A stretch of DNA of 64,000 nt from Pseudomonas sp. SST3 (GCF_003325755.1 NZ_QORI02000006.1:57-64056), one strand, 5' to 3'; numbered from the stretch's first letter, positions 29,994-40,784 are shown. Notes: generated from the sequence alone by a model not told the origin. Translations and numbers: made by a program.

Positions 29994-32900
29994 AGCGGAT
30001 TTTCCAGTGCGGCGTCGGTGCGTACACCGCGCCAGCGGTTGAAACGATGACGTGCGCGGTCCAGGTACAGGTAGACCACCGGCGTGGTGTAGAGCGTGAG
30101 AATCTGGCTGAGCATCAGACCGCCGATGATGGCCAGCCCCAGCGGCTGGCGCATTTCGGAACCTTCGGCACCGCCCATCAGCAGAGGCAGCGCGCCGAGG
30201 ATGGCGGCCATGGTGGTCATCAGGATCGGTCGGAAGCGCAGCAAGCAGGCCCGGCGAATCGATTCCGCCGGCGAAAGCCCGTCGTTCCGTTCGAACTGCA
30301 ACGCGAGATCAATCATCAGAATCGCGTTCTTCTTCACTACGCCGATCAGCAGGAACAGGCCCAGCAGAGAGATCAGGCTGAACTCTTCGCGTGTCAGGAT
30401 GATAGCCAGCAATGCCCCGACACCGGCCGAAGGCAGCGTCGACAGGATAGTCAGCGGATGAATGTAACTTTCGTAGAGAATCCCAAGCACGATGTAAACC
30501 AGCAGCAAGGCACCGAGGATCATCAGCGGCTGGCCTTCCTGAGTGGACTTGAATACATCGCCGGTGCCACCTAAGCGCCCCTGCACCTCGCTGGGCATGC
30601 CGATGGCTGCGACAGCCCGTTCGATGGCCCGCGTCGCCTGATCCAGACTGACGCCAGGCGCCAGATCGAAATCAATGTTTTCGGCGGCGAACTGCCCATC
30701 ATGGCTGACGCGGTCCTCTTCCAGGCTTCGCTCGTAGCGGGCGAAGGCGGCCAGCGGTACGCGCCGGCCATCGCTGGTGATCACCTGGATCTGTTCCAGC
30801 ACTTCGGGATGTTGGGCGTAGCTCGGGTCGATCTCCATCACCACCTGATACTGATTGAGCGATTCGTAGATGGTGGAGATCTGCCGCTGGCTGAAAGCGT
30901 TGTTGAGCAACGTGGTCACCGTGCTCATGTCGATGCCCAGTCGCTTGGCCGCGTCGCGATCGATCTTCAGGCTGATCTGCTGCGCGCCCTCGCCTTCGTT
31001 GGCGTCGATGCTGGTGAGCTCCGGCAAGGCCATCAGCGCTCGGGTCACCTGCGGTACCCAGGTGCGCAGGTCGGCCAGGTCGCTGGCCAGCAGGTTGTAG
31101 GAATAGGCCGAGCTGCTCTGCCGGCCGCCACCGAACTGCAGATCCTGATCGGCCATGAGGAACATGCGGCCGCCGGGCACCTTTGGCTGATTCTTGCGAA
31201 TGCGCTCGATCACCTTCTGCGCGGATATCTTGCGCTCGGCCAGCGGCTTGAGCCGGACGATCATGAAGGCATTGTTGATGCCACCCTGGCCGCCGATAAA
31301 GCCGGCCACACTTTCCACCGCCGGATCGGCCAGCACCGCCTTACGGTAGGTTTCCATTTTCGGCTGCATGACCTGGAACGACAGCCCATCGTCGCCGCGG
31401 ATGAAGCCGGTCAGTTGGCCGGTGTCCTGTTGCGGGAGGAAGGTTTTCGGCACCTCGATATAAAGGAAAATATTGAGGCCGATCGTCGCCAGCAGCGTGA
31501 ATAACGTGATGCGATGATGACGCAGCGCCCACCCCAAGGTCCTGTCGTAGTGGCGCAACAGCCATTGGTGGGCGTCGTGGCTCCAGCGATGCAGGCGGCC
31601 ATCGTGCTCGGGCTGGTGAGGCTTGAGCCAACGGGCGCAAAGCATTGGCGTCAAGGTCAGCGATACCAACAGCGAGACGAGGATGGCAGCCGCCAGGGTG
31701 ATGGAGAACTCGCGGAACAGCCGCTCGACGATACCGCCCATGAACAGGATCGAGACGAACACCACCACCAGTGACAGGTTCATCGACAGCAGGGTAAAGC
31801 CAACCTCACGGGTCCCGATGTAGGCGGCACGCATCGGTGGGACGCCGTCATCGATGTGCCGTGCAATGTTCTCCAGCACCACGATCGCGTCATCCACCAC
31901 CAGCCCGGCGGCGAGGATCAGAGCCATCAGCGACAGCACATTGAGCGAGAAGCCGAACAGATACATCACGGCAAAGGTGCCAACCAGCGAAACCGGTACC
32001 GCAAGCGCCGGTATCAGCGCTGTACGCAGCCGGCCGAGGAACAGGAATACCAGCAGTATGACCAGCCCCACCGCAATCAGCAGGGTCCGCTCAGCCTCGT
32101 GCAGCGTTGCACGGATGACGGGCGAGCGATCCATCGCCACAGCCATGTTCACACTGCCAGGCACGATCGCCTGGAGAGCAGGAAGCTCGTTGCGGATGCC
32201 CTCGATGGTTTCGATGATGTTCGCGCCAGCCTGGCGGTTGATCACCAGCAGCACCGCACGCTCGTTGTTGAAGAACCCGTCGTTGTAGCGATCTTCGACC
32301 CCATCCCTGACCTTGGCGATGTCGCTCAGGCGCAGCGCAGCGCCATCCTGATAGCGAATGATCAGTGGCAGGTAATCTGCGGCTTCGTGCAGTTGATCGT
32401 TGGCCTGTACCTGCCAGTGACGATGATCGTCTTCGACCATGCCTTTGGGGCGGCGCACGTTGGCCGAGGCGATGGTCTGGCGCACCTCATCGAGGGAAAC
32501 ACCGTATTGCTCCAGTTGTTGCGGCTGCAGTTCGACGCGCACGGCCGGCAAGGAGCTGCCGCCGACCTGTACCTCCCCGACACCGGGCACCTGGGAAAGC
32601 TTCTGCGCCAGAACAGTCGAACCGATGTCGTAGAGCTGCCCCTTATCCAACACCTCGGAGGTCAGCGAAAGCACCATGATCGGCGCCTGCGCCGGGTTTA
32701 TCTTGCGGTAGGTCGGCATGCTGCGCATGCCGCTGGGCAACAGATTGCGCGACGCGTTGATGGCTGCCTGCACGTCTCTGGCGGCACCGTTGATGTCGCG
32801 GTCGAGATCGAACTGGATGATGATCCGCGTCGAGCCCTGGCTACTGCGACTGCTCATCTGGCTGACGCCGGCGATGCTGCCCAACGAGCGCTCCAGCGGC

Positions 32901-33094
32901 GTTGCCACGCTGGACGCCATGATTTCCGGGCTCGCCCCTGGCAAGCTCGCTTGCACCGTGATGACGGGGAAGTCCATGTTCGGCAGCGGCGACACCGGCA
33001 ATAGGCCGAAGCTGACTCCTCCCAACAGCAGGATCGCCAGGCTCAGCAGCATGGTCGCGACCGGGCGAGCGATGAAGGGTGCGGACAGGTTCAT
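29990..33094 (-). CDS. muxC: RND efflux transporter MuxC (MdtC-like)
   Basis: A 1034-aa inner-membrane pump of the MdtC branch, partner of MuxB in a heteromeric RND transporter. Landmarks: FIARPVATMLLSLAILLLGG at the N-terminus, the proton-relay helix AAGLVVDDAIVVLENIARH (about 395-413), and the second helix set after DDGLSFQVMQPK. The start overlaps the stop of a 46-codon ORF that fills the gap to muxB. No clear ribosome site precedes the ATG, so translation may depend on reading of that ORF. The stop overlaps opmB. Confidence 0.95.
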   Translation of the reverse strand: MNLSAPFIARPVATMLLSLAILLLGGVSFGLLPVSPLPNMDFPVITVQASLPGASPEIMASSVATPLERSLGSIAGVSQMSSRSSQGSTRIIIQFDLDRDINGAARDVQAAINASRNLLPSGMRSMPTYRKINPAQAPIMVLSLTSEVLDKGQLYDIGSTVLAQKLSQVPGVGEVQVGGSSLPAVRVELQPQQLEQYGVSLDEVRQTIASANVRRPKGMVEDDHRHWQVQANDQLHEAADYLPLIIRYQDGAALRLSDIAKVRDGVEDRYNDGFFNNERAVLLVINRQAGANIIETIEGIRNELPALQAIVPGSVNMAVAMDRSPVIRATLHEAERTLLIAVGLVILLVFLFLGRLRTALIPALAVPVSLVGTFAVMYLFGFSLNVLSLMALILAAGLVVDDAIVVLENIARHIDDGVPPMRAAYIGTREVGFTLLSMNLSLVVVFVSILFMGGIVERLFREFSITLAAAILVSLLVSLTLTPMLCARWLKPHQPEHDGRLHRWSHDAHQWLLRHYDRTLGWALRHHRITLFTLLATIGLNIFLYIEVPKTFLPQQDTGQLTGFIRGDDGLSFQVMQPKMETYRKAVLADPAVESVAGFIGGQGGINNAFMIVRLKPLAERKISAQKVIERIRKNQPKVPGGRMFLMADQDLQFGGGRQSSSAYSYNLLASDLADLRTWVPQVTRALMALPELTSIDANEGEGAQQISLKIDRDAAKRLGIDMSTVTTLLNNAFSQRQISTIYESLNQYQVVMEIDPSYAQHPEVLEQIQVITSDGRRVPLAAFARYERSLEEDRVSHDGQFAAENIDFDLAPGVSLDQATRAIERAVAAIGMPSEVQGRLGGTGDVFKSTQEGQPLMILGALLLVYIVLGILYESYIHPLTILSTLPSAGVGALLAIILTREEFSLISLLGLFLLIGVVKKNAILMIDLALQFERNDGLSPAESIRRACLLRFRPILMTTMAAILGALPLLMGGAEGSEMRQPLGLAIIGGLMLSQILTLYTTPVVYLYLDRARHRFNRWRGVRTDAALENPL

Positions 33095-33231
33095 GGGTGC
33101 AAGCCAGTCGATGGCCCGGAGCGGGCAGTCCGAAACTGGAGGAAAGCACTGGCCGGCAGAATGCCTGCCGCTGTCGGTAGGGCTCGACCTCTACTCAATT
33201 CGGCCGATTTTCTTTCCAGTTCGGCGTTCAT
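33091..33231 (-). CDS. 46-aa micro-ORF bridging muxB and muxC
   Basis: An ATG at 33231 overlaps the muxB stop (ATGA) and the reading frame ends in a TGA that overlaps the muxC ATG (again ATGA). The 46-residue product (starting [15 protein letters not shown]) is hydrophilic at first and has no recognised domain. It is too short for many gene callers. The overlaps at both ends suggest a role in passing ribosomes from muxB to muxC, but chance cannot be excluded. Confidence 0.4.
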   Translation of the reverse strand: MNAELERKSAELSRGRALPTAAGILPASAFLQFRTARSGPSTGLHP

Positions 33232-36200
33232 ACCCCAACCTCTTGCCCTGCGCCATCCTTTCGGGCAAAACGCTGGCCGAGCCGGTCGAAGAACAGATAG
33301 ATCACCGGCGTGGTAAACAGCGTCAGCAACTGGCTGAGCAGCAGGCCACCGACCAAGACCAGGCCCAGCGGTTGGCGCAGTTCGGCACCCGAGCCGGACG
33401 CCAGCATCAGGGGTACAGCACCGAACAGCGCAGCCAGGGTGGTCATAAGGATCGGGCGGAAGCGCAACAGCGCCGCGCGGTAGATCGCGTCCTGCGGGCT
33501 CATGCCCTGGTGACGTTCGGCCTCGAGGGCGAAGTCGATCATCATGATCGCATTCTTCTTGACGATGCCGATCAGCAGGATGATGCCGATGATGGCGATC
33601 AGCCCCAGATCGTTGCCGGTCAGCAGCAGTGCAAGCAAGGCGCCGACGGCAGCCGATGGCAGCGTCGAGAGAATGGTGATTGGATGGATATAGCTCTCAT
33701 AGAGCACACCGAGCACGATGTACATGGTCACCACCGCCGCCAGGATAAGCAGCAAGGTGCTCGACAGCGACGCGCGAAACGCCTCGGCGGCACCCTGGAA
33801 ACGACTCTGGATACCGGCCGGCAACCCGATCTCGGCCTCGACCCCTTCGATGACCTCCACCGCTTCGCCGAGCGACACACCGTCGGCCAGATTGAATGAC
33901 AGCGTCACGGCCGGAAACTGGCCGATGTGGTTGATCAACAGGGGCGCGCTGCGCTGCTCAAGCGTCGCCAGGCTCGACAGTCTTACCGGTGTGCCGCCCT
34001 CGCTCTGCACGAACAGCTGTTCCAGCGTCTTCGCGCCAAGACGCCCGCCGGCCTCCGCCTCGATCACCACACGGTACTGGCTGGCCTGGGTAAAGATGGT
34101 CGAGATCTGGCGTTGACCGAACGCGTCATACAGCGCATCGGTGATAGCCGATATCTCGATACCCAGCCGCGCCGCAGCATCACGGTCGATATCCAGGAAA
34201 ATCTGCAGGCCGTCGCTTTGCAGATCGCTGGCGACATCGGTCAACTCTGGGCGCTCACGCAGCGCCGCGACCAGACGCGGTGTCCATTCCTGCAGCAGTT
34301 CGCCGTCTGGGGACTCGAGGCTGAACTGGAATTGCGTACGGCTGACCCGATCCTCGATGGAGAGATCCTGCACCGGCTGCATGTACAGGTCGATGCCTGG
34401 CAGTTTCGCCAATTCCGGACGCAGCCGGTCGATAACCTGGCTTGCGGTGACGTCTCGCTCATCGTGAGGTTTGAGGTTGATCAGCAGGCGACCGCTATTG
34501 AGGGTCACGTTGTCGCCATCCACGCCTATATAGGACGACAGGCTGGCGACAGCCGGATCGGCGAGGATCACGCGGGACAAAGACTGTTGACGTTCACTCA
34601 TCGCGCGGAAAGAGATTGATTGAGGCGCTTCGCTGATGCCCTGAATCACGCCGGTGTCCTGTACCGGAAAGAAGCCTTTCGGCACGGCGAGGTACAGCAC
34701 GACCGTCAATCCCAACGTAGCCACGGCCACCAGCAACGTCAGCGTCTGGTGCCCCAGCACCCAGGTCAGCCAACGCGCGTAGCCGCCGATCAACCGCTCG
34801 ACCCAGTCCGGCTTGGATTTTTCCACCGTGGCTGGCTTGAGCAATTTGGCGCACATCATCGGTGTCAGGGTTAGGGACACGACCAACGAGATGAGGATGG
34901 CGACGGCCAGCGTAATGGCGAACTCGCGGAACAGACGCCCCACCACGTCTTGCATGAACAGCAGAGGAATGAGGACGGCGATCAGCGACAGCGTCAGCGA
35001 GATCAGCGTGAAGCCGATTTGCTTAGCGCCTTTGAGAGCTGCCTGCATGGGCGTCTCGCCCTCCTCCACATGGCGCGCAATGTTCTCGAGCATGACGATT
35101 GCATCATCGACCACGAAGCCGGTGGCGATGGTCAGCGCCATCAGCGTGAGGTTGTTCAGCGAGAATCCGGCGAGGTGCATCACGGCAAAGGTGCCGATCA
35201 GCGACAGTGGCACGGCGATGGAGGGGATGATCGTCGCCGAGAGTCGCTTGAGGAACACGAACGTGACCATCACGACAAGAAAGGTCGCCATCAGCAATTC
35301 GTGCTGTACATCGGTGATGGCCGCGCGGATGGTCTGCGTGCGGTCGGTGAGCACCACCACATCGAGACCGGCCGGCATGCTGGCGGTGACCTCGGGAAGC
35401 AGCGCCTGAATACGCTCGACCACCTCGATCACGTTGGCGCCGGGCTGACGCTGGATATTCAGCAGCACGGCCTGGCTTTCATTGGCCCAAGCGGCCAGGC
35501 GCTCGTTCTCGGCGCCATCGACGATGTCGGCAACATCCTTCAAACGCAACGTTGCGCCGTCCTCGTACGCCAGTATGAGTTCGGCGTATTCCTCCGGAGT
35601 CTTCAACTGATCGTTGGCATCGAGCATCGAGACGCGCGTCGGGCCGTCGAAATTGCCCTTGGGCTGGTTGACGTTGGAGCTGGTTACCAGTGTGCGGACA
35701 TCGGCGAGCGACAATCCGTAGGAGGCCAAGGCCTCGGGATTGACGCGGATGCGCACGGCCGGGCGTTGACCGCCAGCGATACTGACCATGCCCACGCCGC
35801 TGATCTGCGCGAGCTTTTGCGCCATGCGCGTATCGACCAGATCATGAAGCTCGGGCAGCGCGAGACTTTCCGAGGTGATCGCCAGCGTCATCACTGGTGT
35901 ATCCGCCGGGTTGACCTTGTTGTACACCGGCGGCGCCGGAAGGTCGTTCGGCAGCAGGTTGCTGCCGGCATTGATGGCCGCCTGGACCTCCTGCTCGGCC
36001 ACGTCCAGCTCGACCTCCAGCGAGAAACGCAGGGTGATCACCGAGGCGCCGCCGGAGCTGGTCGAGGACATCTGGGTCAACCCCGGCATCTGCCCGAACT
36101 GCCGTTCCAGCGGAGCGGTCACGGCGCTGGTCATGACTTCGGGACTGGCACCGGGATACAGCGTCATTACTCGAATGGTCGGGTAATCCACCTGAGGCAG

Positions 36201-36308
36201 CGCGGAAACCGGCAGCATGCGGTAGGCGATGAGACCGGCCAGCAAAATCGCGATCATCGTCAGGGTGGTTGCCACCGGCCGAAGGATGAACAGCCGCGAC
36301 ATATTCAT
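33228..36308 (-). CDS. muxB: RND efflux transporter MuxB (MdtB-like)
   Basis: A 1026-aa inner-membrane pump of the MdtB branch. Landmarks: [20 protein letters not shown] at the N-terminus, the Asp pair in [20 protein letters not shown] (about 400-420) and [19 protein letters not shown] near 920. Length is usual for RND pumps. It overlaps muxA upstream by four bases. With MuxC it forms a two-pump system that in P. aeruginosa exports several antibiotics; two adjacent RND genes for one system is typical of the Mdt/Mux type. Confidence 0.95.
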   Translation of the reverse strand: MNMSRLFILRPVATTLTMIAILLAGLIAYRMLPVSALPQVDYPTIRVMTLYPGASPEVMTSAVTAPLERQFGQMPGLTQMSSTSSGGASVITLRFSLEVELDVAEQEVQAAINAGSNLLPNDLPAPPVYNKVNPADTPVMTLAITSESLALPELHDLVDTRMAQKLAQISGVGMVSIAGGQRPAVRIRVNPEALASYGLSLADVRTLVTSSNVNQPKGNFDGPTRVSMLDANDQLKTPEEYAELILAYEDGATLRLKDVADIVDGAENERLAAWANESQAVLLNIQRQPGANVIEVVERIQALLPEVTASMPAGLDVVVLTDRTQTIRAAITDVQHELLMATFLVVMVTFVFLKRLSATIIPSIAVPLSLIGTFAVMHLAGFSLNNLTLMALTIATGFVVDDAIVMLENIARHVEEGETPMQAALKGAKQIGFTLISLTLSLIAVLIPLLFMQDVVGRLFREFAITLAVAILISLVVSLTLTPMMCAKLLKPATVEKSKPDWVERLIGGYARWLTWVLGHQTLTLLVAVATLGLTVVLYLAVPKGFFPVQDTGVIQGISEAPQSISFRAMSERQQSLSRVILADPAVASLSSYIGVDGDNVTLNSGRLLINLKPHDERDVTASQVIDRLRPELAKLPGIDLYMQPVQDLSIEDRVSRTQFQFSLESPDGELLQEWTPRLVAALRERPELTDVASDLQSDGLQIFLDIDRDAAARLGIEISAITDALYDAFGQRQISTIFTQASQYRVVIEAEAGGRLGAKTLEQLFVQSEGGTPVRLSSLATLEQRSAPLLINHIGQFPAVTLSFNLADGVSLGEAVEVIEGVEAEIGLPAGIQSRFQGAAEAFRASLSSTLLLILAAVVTMYIVLGVLYESYIHPITILSTLPSAAVGALLALLLTGNDLGLIAIIGIILLIGIVKKNAIMMIDFALEAERHQGMSPQDAIYRAALLRFRPILMTTLAALFGAVPLMLASGSGAELRQPLGLVLVGGLLLSQLLTLFTTPVIYLFFDRLGQRFARKDGAGQEVGV

Positions 36309-37549
36309 CGCGCAGGGCGCTCCTTGGCGCTCTGTGTGTCGATTTTCGGATTTTCGGCTGCTTCTTCGGCGAGCTTCTGGCGATCCACCACTTCGACTTC
36401 GCTGCCGTCACGCAGCCGGTCGGTGCCTTCCATGACGATTCGCTCGCCGACGCTTAGGCCGTTGGTGATGACCGTTTTCTCGCCGTTGCTCGGGCCCACC
36501 TCAAGCACCCGCAGCTCGACCTTCGAGTCTTCTCCAACGACATAGGCATAGTTGCCACGCGAGCCGAACTGCAGTGCTGCAGAAGGAATCAGCACCGCAT
36601 CATCGAGGGTTTCCACGCGCAGGCGAACGTTAACGAACTGATTGGGTATCAGCAGCTCCGTCTCGTTATCGAAGCGAGCCTTCATTTTTAGCGTGCCCGT
36701 GGTCGTATCGATCAGGTTGTCGAGACTTTCCAGCACCCCTTCGCCGAACAGAACCCGCTCGCCGCGATCCCAGGCTTGTACCGGCAGTTCCTCACCGCGA
36801 CGAAAGCGGGCAATGACCGGCGGCAGCTCGCCCTCAGGCAAGGTAAAGCTGATCGCCATGGGTTGCGTCTGAGTAATGACGACCAAGGGTGTGGTGTCAC
36901 TCGCCGCGACCAGATTGCCCTGGTCAAGCTGGCGCAGGCCGACTCGCCCGTCGATTGGTGCGCGGATCTGAGTGAATTGCAGATTCAGCTTGGCCTCATT
37001 GACCGCCGCCTGGTTGGCGGCCAGTGTGCCTTGGTACTGGTTGACCAGCGCCTGCTGGGTGTCGAGGGTCTGCTTGGCAATGCTGTCGTCGGCAAACAGA
37101 CCTCGATAGCGCTTCAGGTCCAGCTGGGCATTCTGCAGCAGCGCGCGGTTCTGCTGCAGGGTACCTTCCGCCTGCTGCAACGCTACCTCATAGGGGCGCG
37201 GATCGATGACCGCCAGCAGATCGCCGGCCTTGACCCGCTGGCCTTCTTCGAAGCGTACCTCGACCAGCTCGCCCGCCACGCGGCTGCGCACATTCACGGT
37301 ATTCAGTGGCGTGACGGTGCCGAGCGCCTTGGCATAGACCTCGAATCTCCCCTGCTCGACCGCTGCGACCCGCACCGGCGTCGGACCGCCAAACGCGCCG
37401 AAAGCCGGCCGCCCGCCCCGCTGTTGTTGCGGCGCCTCGGCTGCGGTTGGCCATAGCCACCAAAGCAACAGCGCAATCACAACGACCACGCCGCCAATGA
37501 TCAACCAGCGCCGAACGGAACCGGCAGAAGAAGTGTTTGCCTCGGACAT
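36305..37549 (-). CDS. muxA: RND efflux periplasmic adaptor MuxA (MdtA-like)
   Basis: A 414-aa membrane fusion protein, first gene of muxABC-opmB. One N-terminal membrane helix ([20 protein letters not shown], about 14-33) anchors it. Lipoyl-type halves [14 protein letters not shown] and [14 protein letters not shown] flank a helical hairpin. The ATG at 37549 is preferred; a TTG at 37606 would add 19 unconvincing residues. The ribosome site is weak for either start. It is divergent from the MurJ-like gene, with about 260 bases between them holding both promoters. Confidence 0.93.
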   Translation of the reverse strand: MSEANTSSAGSVRRWLIIGGVVVVIALLLWWLWPTAAEAPQQQRGGRPAFGAFGGPTPVRVAAVEQGRFEVYAKALGTVTPLNTVNVRSRVAGELVEVRFEEGQRVKAGDLLAVIDPRPYEVALQQAEGTLQQNRALLQNAQLDLKRYRGLFADDSIAKQTLDTQQALVNQYQGTLAANQAAVNEAKLNLQFTQIRAPIDGRVGLRQLDQGNLVAASDTTPLVVITQTQPMAISFTLPEGELPPVIARFRRGEELPVQAWDRGERVLFGEGVLESLDNLIDTTTGTLKMKARFDNETELLIPNQFVNVRLRVETLDDAVLIPSAALQFGSRGNYAYVVGEDSKVELRVLEVGPSNGEKTVITNGLSVGERIVMEGTDRLRDGSEVEVVDRQKLAEEAAENPKIDTQSAKERPAR

Positions 37550-37809
37550 GAACTGGGTTCGCCTGAAAATGAGCGTGAACCATAAGCAGTCGCGCTGCGC
37601 TCGCAAAGGAGATTTACGGCATTTTTACGTATCCGGGCTTGTCGCCGTACAAAGCGACCCGACAAACATACCGATCCAGGCGCAGGAACCATGCTTGAGC
37701 CGTCCAGTCTATGTAAGGTTCCCGAGTCGCCAACACGCTACCTGCACGCTCGGTGCGATATGTCTCTATTTGCCAGGCCACCCGATAATGGCCTGTACAG
37801 GATCAAGGA

Positions 37810-39276
37810 ATGAACGCAACACTGGTCATCCTGGCGCTGACTGTCGCCAGCTTTCTTCTCGGTTTTCTACGCGACCTGTTCATTGCCAAGGCCTTCGGCC
37901 TCAGTTGGGAAGCGGACCTGATCTTCGTCGCGCTGATCCTGCCGATGTTCTTCGAAAACTTTCTTGGCCTCGCTCTGCGCGATGCGATGATTCCCTACCT
38001 GCAGAAGCTGCGCAGCCAATCCGAAGCCCTGTTCAAAAGCATCAGCCGCTGGCTCTACTGGCGTGTGATGGCGATGGGGACTGCCGTAAGCGTCATCGCC
38101 ATCATCGCAAGTTACTGGATTCTCAATCTGCTCGCGCCCGGCTGGACGGATGCCCAAGTTACCTCTGGGCAGATCGTATTCTGCGTGGGCGCCGTGCTGG
38201 TCGCCGTTCAGGCCGTTCTGTATTGTCAGGGTGCGCTGCTCAATATGGACGAAGTCTTCATCCTGCCAATGACGCGAACGGTACTGCTCAACGCAGGCGC
38301 TATCGTCGGGATCCTATTGTTCCAACCAACCGGCATGGTGATCTTCATTGGCATGCTGCTGCCCCAGCTGGCGCTGATCCTGGTGCAACACCGGCGGATC
38401 GTCTATCTGCGTGGACCCAAAAAAATCGAAACGACGGATCACCCTGGCGGCTTTGGCCTCGCATTCGCGCCGGTCTTGCTGGCTGCCGGAGCACAACAGG
38501 GCTGTATTCTTGCCGAGAGGATGTTCGCGTCCTTCCTGGATGAAGGCAGCATCACCATGCTGTCCTTTGCGTTTCGTATCGTCACGATCCCGCTCACGCT
38601 CTACGCATTGTCAGTGTTGTCGGTGCTCTTCCCCCGCTTCGTCTCCAGCTGGAGCGATGAAGATTTCGATGGTCATGCCGCCGTGATACGCAAGGGCCTG
38701 CTGGCAACGCTGCTGTTCCTGGTCCCAGCCACTGTGGTGCTTTGTTCATTTCCGCAAACCGTGGTGTCGGTGTTGCTCGAGCGAGGACAATTCGGTGCAC
38801 CACAAACGGATGCGACGGCCTCCTTGGTCGTCCTTTATGCACTCGGTCTTCCAGCGATGGGCTTGGCGCTGCTTTGGGGACGCGCCCTGCTAGCCCAGCA
38901 TCAGTCGCGGCTGTTTTTGGCGATTACGCTGATCAGCTCCGCGCTTACGGTCAGTCTGGACGCTTTGCTCTATGGCGCCTATGGCGCCGAAGGGCTGGCA
39001 TTTGCGTTCGCCAGCGGTGCGACCCTGCAGGCGCTGTTCATGGGGTTGTATGTCTATCGCGCGTCGCCGACGGGTCTGGCTCCGGGCGTTCTCCTGCGCT
39101 GGATCACCACCGCCGCTGCCGTAGCCATCGCACTGCACTGGTTGCCTGCACCGCACGGGTTGCTGCAGTTGTGTCTGTATATCGCGCTAGTGCTGTGTGC
39201 CTTCGCTGCGGGCGTAGTGCTGCTGGGCGAACGGGACCTGTTCAAACCGGCCTACTGGTCGATGAAAAAGGCCTGA
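37810..39276 (+). CDS. MurJ/MviN-like lipid flippase
   Basis: A 488-aa polytopic protein of the MOP superfamily (MurJ branch), with about 14 hydrophobic segments. RDLFIAKAFGLSWEADLIFV near the N-terminus resembles the RD...ARxFG...TDAFFVA block of MurJ, but later blocks are divergent. MurJ flips lipid II; relatives such as PslK and Wzx-type proteins move other lipid-linked saccharides. Since the match is loose, it is more likely a paralogue than the essential MurJ. AAGGA precedes the ATG. No glycosyltransferase gene adjoins, so its substrate cannot be inferred. Confidence 0.75.
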   Translation: MNATLVILALTVASFLLGFLRDLFIAKAFGLSWEADLIFVALILPMFFENFLGLALRDAMIPYLQKLRSQSEALFKSISRWLYWRVMAMGTAVSVIAIIASYWILNLLAPGWTDAQVTSGQIVFCVGAVLVAVQAVLYCQGALLNMDEVFILPMTRTVLLNAGAIVGILLFQPTGMVIFIGMLLPQLALILVQHRRIVYLRGPKKIETTDHPGGFGLAFAPVLLAAGAQQGCILAERMFASFLDEGSITMLSFAFRIVTIPLTLYALSVLSVLFPRFVSSWSDEDFDGHAAVIRKGLLATLLFLVPATVVLCSFPQTVVSVLLERGQFGAPQTDATASLVVLYALGLPAMGLALLWGRALLAQHQSRLFLAITLISSALTVSLDALLYGAYGAEGLAFAFASGATLQALFMGLYVYRASPTGLAPGVLLRWITTAAAVAIALHWLPAPHGLLQLCLYIALVLCAFAAGVVLLGERDLFKPAYWSMKKA

Positions 39277-39316
39277 CGACAACCGCTGAGCTTGCCGCAT
39301 CAGGACTAACGCTATA

Positions 39317-39345
39317 AAAAACCCGCCGTAAGCGGGGTTCATGAA
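39317..39345 (-). terminator. Intrinsic terminator downstream of the SAF-domain gene
   Basis: On the minus strand AACCCCGC-TTACG-GCGGGTT (one bulge) is followed by TTTTTT. A second, perfect hairpin AAGGCCGC-ATCA-GCGGCCTT lies at 39353-39372, between this and the gene end. It may also serve the convergent MurJ-like gene. Confidence 0.82.
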
Positions 39346-39388
39346 TCGATTCAAGGCCGCATCAGCGGCCTTGTCGTCTGCGCATAGC

Positions 39389-40612
39389 TCAGCCGCCTAC
39401 TGCAACCATCCCAATGGGCGCCAGACCCGCTGTGGGTGTCTGCGCTGTAGCGACAGCCCGCTCAGAGCGCTGCTGCATGACGATATCCAGTGCACGGCTT
39501 GGCAGAATGTCGACGTCATCGAAGGTGATCAACTGTCCAGGCTCGACCGCTCGCTTGAGTGCAGTCTTACGCAACAACCCGATCGGCACGTGATTGGGAT
39601 TTTCGTCAAGTTTTACCGCCTCGCCACGAAACTGGAATCCACCGATGCCGCGCTCGATCAATTCACCCGCCCGCATGGCCCGCTTGGCGATCGCAGCCAC
39701 GCCAAGGGTCGGCGCAGTTGAGTTGTTCAACAGCACGCCACCGCCATTGAGTACGCGGCGCACGGTCTTGCCGACCTCGAGCGAGCAAAGATGGAATGGG
39801 CGCACCAGCGTGTAGTAGGGCCCTGGGCCAAGTTTGAAATACTCGATCGCCGCCCGCTGACTGTCGTCATGTCGACAGACCAGAAACACGCCCCCGGCTG
39901 GATAGCCGGACGGAATGACGTAATCGACAAATGGCTGGCCGAGGCGCTCGGCCATCATGCCCAACAGATTTCCGGTTTCGGTCAGGTTGGTCGAGGCCAG
40001 GCCCTCCAGGCCCTGCCTGGTAATGCTTGCACCCAGACCATTCCCCACGATCACCTGCTCGATCTGCACTTTGGTGCCGTCAGTGAACGAAGTCGTCTGC
40101 TCAATGCTGATACCTTGACGCTTTGCCCAGTAGCTCATGTCTTCTGGCGATGGGTCGTGATTCAGATAACCCTTCATGTTGCCGTATACCAGCGGTTTGA
40201 AGCCCATCATGATGGCCTCTTCATGCAGCGCCGCCAACGAACCCGGCTGGTCGCCCTCGGCCTCGGTAAGGAAGCCTTTGCCCGCCAGATAAGAACCCGT
40301 GGTGACTTGCAGTTCGGCATTGACGGTCACCACCGGCAGTCCGGCCTCGAACGCACGCTCGATGACTTCGGTGCCATGGAAGACGTCGCCACTGCATTCG
40401 ACGATCAGGTCTGCATCGTCGACCAGATGGTCTATGGAGTTGGTGAGACGATCAGCCAGCGGAAAATTGCTGAAGGAGTTCAGCGGACGACGGGTCAGTA
40501 CGCGGGAAACTTCCAGATCCTTGTAGTGTTCCTTGATCAGCCGAATGAAACAATGGGCGATCATTCCTGTGCCGGATACACCGATCTTCTTCTTGGTATG
40601 CGAGGTAGACAT
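39389..40612 (-). CDS. NAD(P)-binding oxidoreductase with C-terminal SAF domain
   Basis: A 407-aa protein. The N-terminal Rossmann fold has GVSGTGMIAHC (about 11-21), then a homoserine-dehydrogenase-like region (VVTVNAELQVTTGSYLA; LNNSTAPTLGVAAIAKR near 300) and a C-terminal SAF-type beta-clip domain (about 340-390) with AVEPGQLITFDDVD, similar to the C-terminus of sialic acid synthases. Proteins of this architecture are usually annotated as SAF-domain or homoserine dehydrogenase-like; their reaction is not generally known. Start 40612 is favoured by a GGA upstream; 40624 is possible. The promoter region carries two perfect inverted repeats. It is monocistronic, with its own terminator. Confidence 0.75.
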   Translation of the reverse strand: MSTSHTKKKIGVSGTGMIAHCFIRLIKEHYKDLEVSRVLTRRPLNSFSNFPLADRLTNSIDHLVDDADLIVECSGDVFHGTEVIERAFEAGLPVVTVNAELQVTTGSYLAGKGFLTEAEGDQPGSLAALHEEAIMMGFKPLVYGNMKGYLNHDPSPEDMSYWAKRQGISIEQTTSFTDGTKVQIEQVIVGNGLGASITRQGLEGLASTNLTETGNLLGMMAERLGQPFVDYVIPSGYPAGGVFLVCRHDDSQRAAIEYFKLGPGPYYTLVRPFHLCSLEVGKTVRRVLNGGGVLLNNSTAPTLGVAAIAKRAMRAGELIERGIGGFQFRGEAVKLDENPNHVPIGLLRKTALKRAVEPGQLITFDDVDILPSRALDIVMQQRSERAVATAQTPTAGLAPIGMVAVGG

Positions 40613-40740
40613 AAGCGAATCCATTCAATTGGCAACGAATGCTCTGACCGCAGCGACCGGAAAAGATTTTGTAAGCAAATAAAAAATCTGGCCTAACGCT
40701 ATCGCCTGATGCGGCTGGTTTATGGGCGTGCGGTATTCAA

Positions 40741-40784
40741 AGCTAAGCGTTAGCTGAGAATTTCGGCCAATTGATTAATGGCCG
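40741..40784 (-). promoter_or_regulatory. Two tandem palindromes upstream of the SAF-domain gene
   Basis: AGCTAA-GCG-TTAGCT at 40741-40755 and CGGCCA-ATTGATTAA-TGGCCG at 40764-40784, both with perfect six-base arms, centred about 23 bases apart (two helical turns). They lie 117-160 bases before the start codon. Likely operator sites; the binding protein is unknown. Confidence 0.45.

Noticed and set aside
31856..33899. Two long open frames (382 and 393 codons) opposite muxC/muxB
   Set aside because: Antisense to clear RND genes, with shadow-type composition.
34950..36545. 531-codon open frame on the plus strand
   Set aside because: Lies antisense to muxB/muxA, is rich in H, D, R and Q as expected for a GC-rich shadow, has no ribosome site and no family resemblance.
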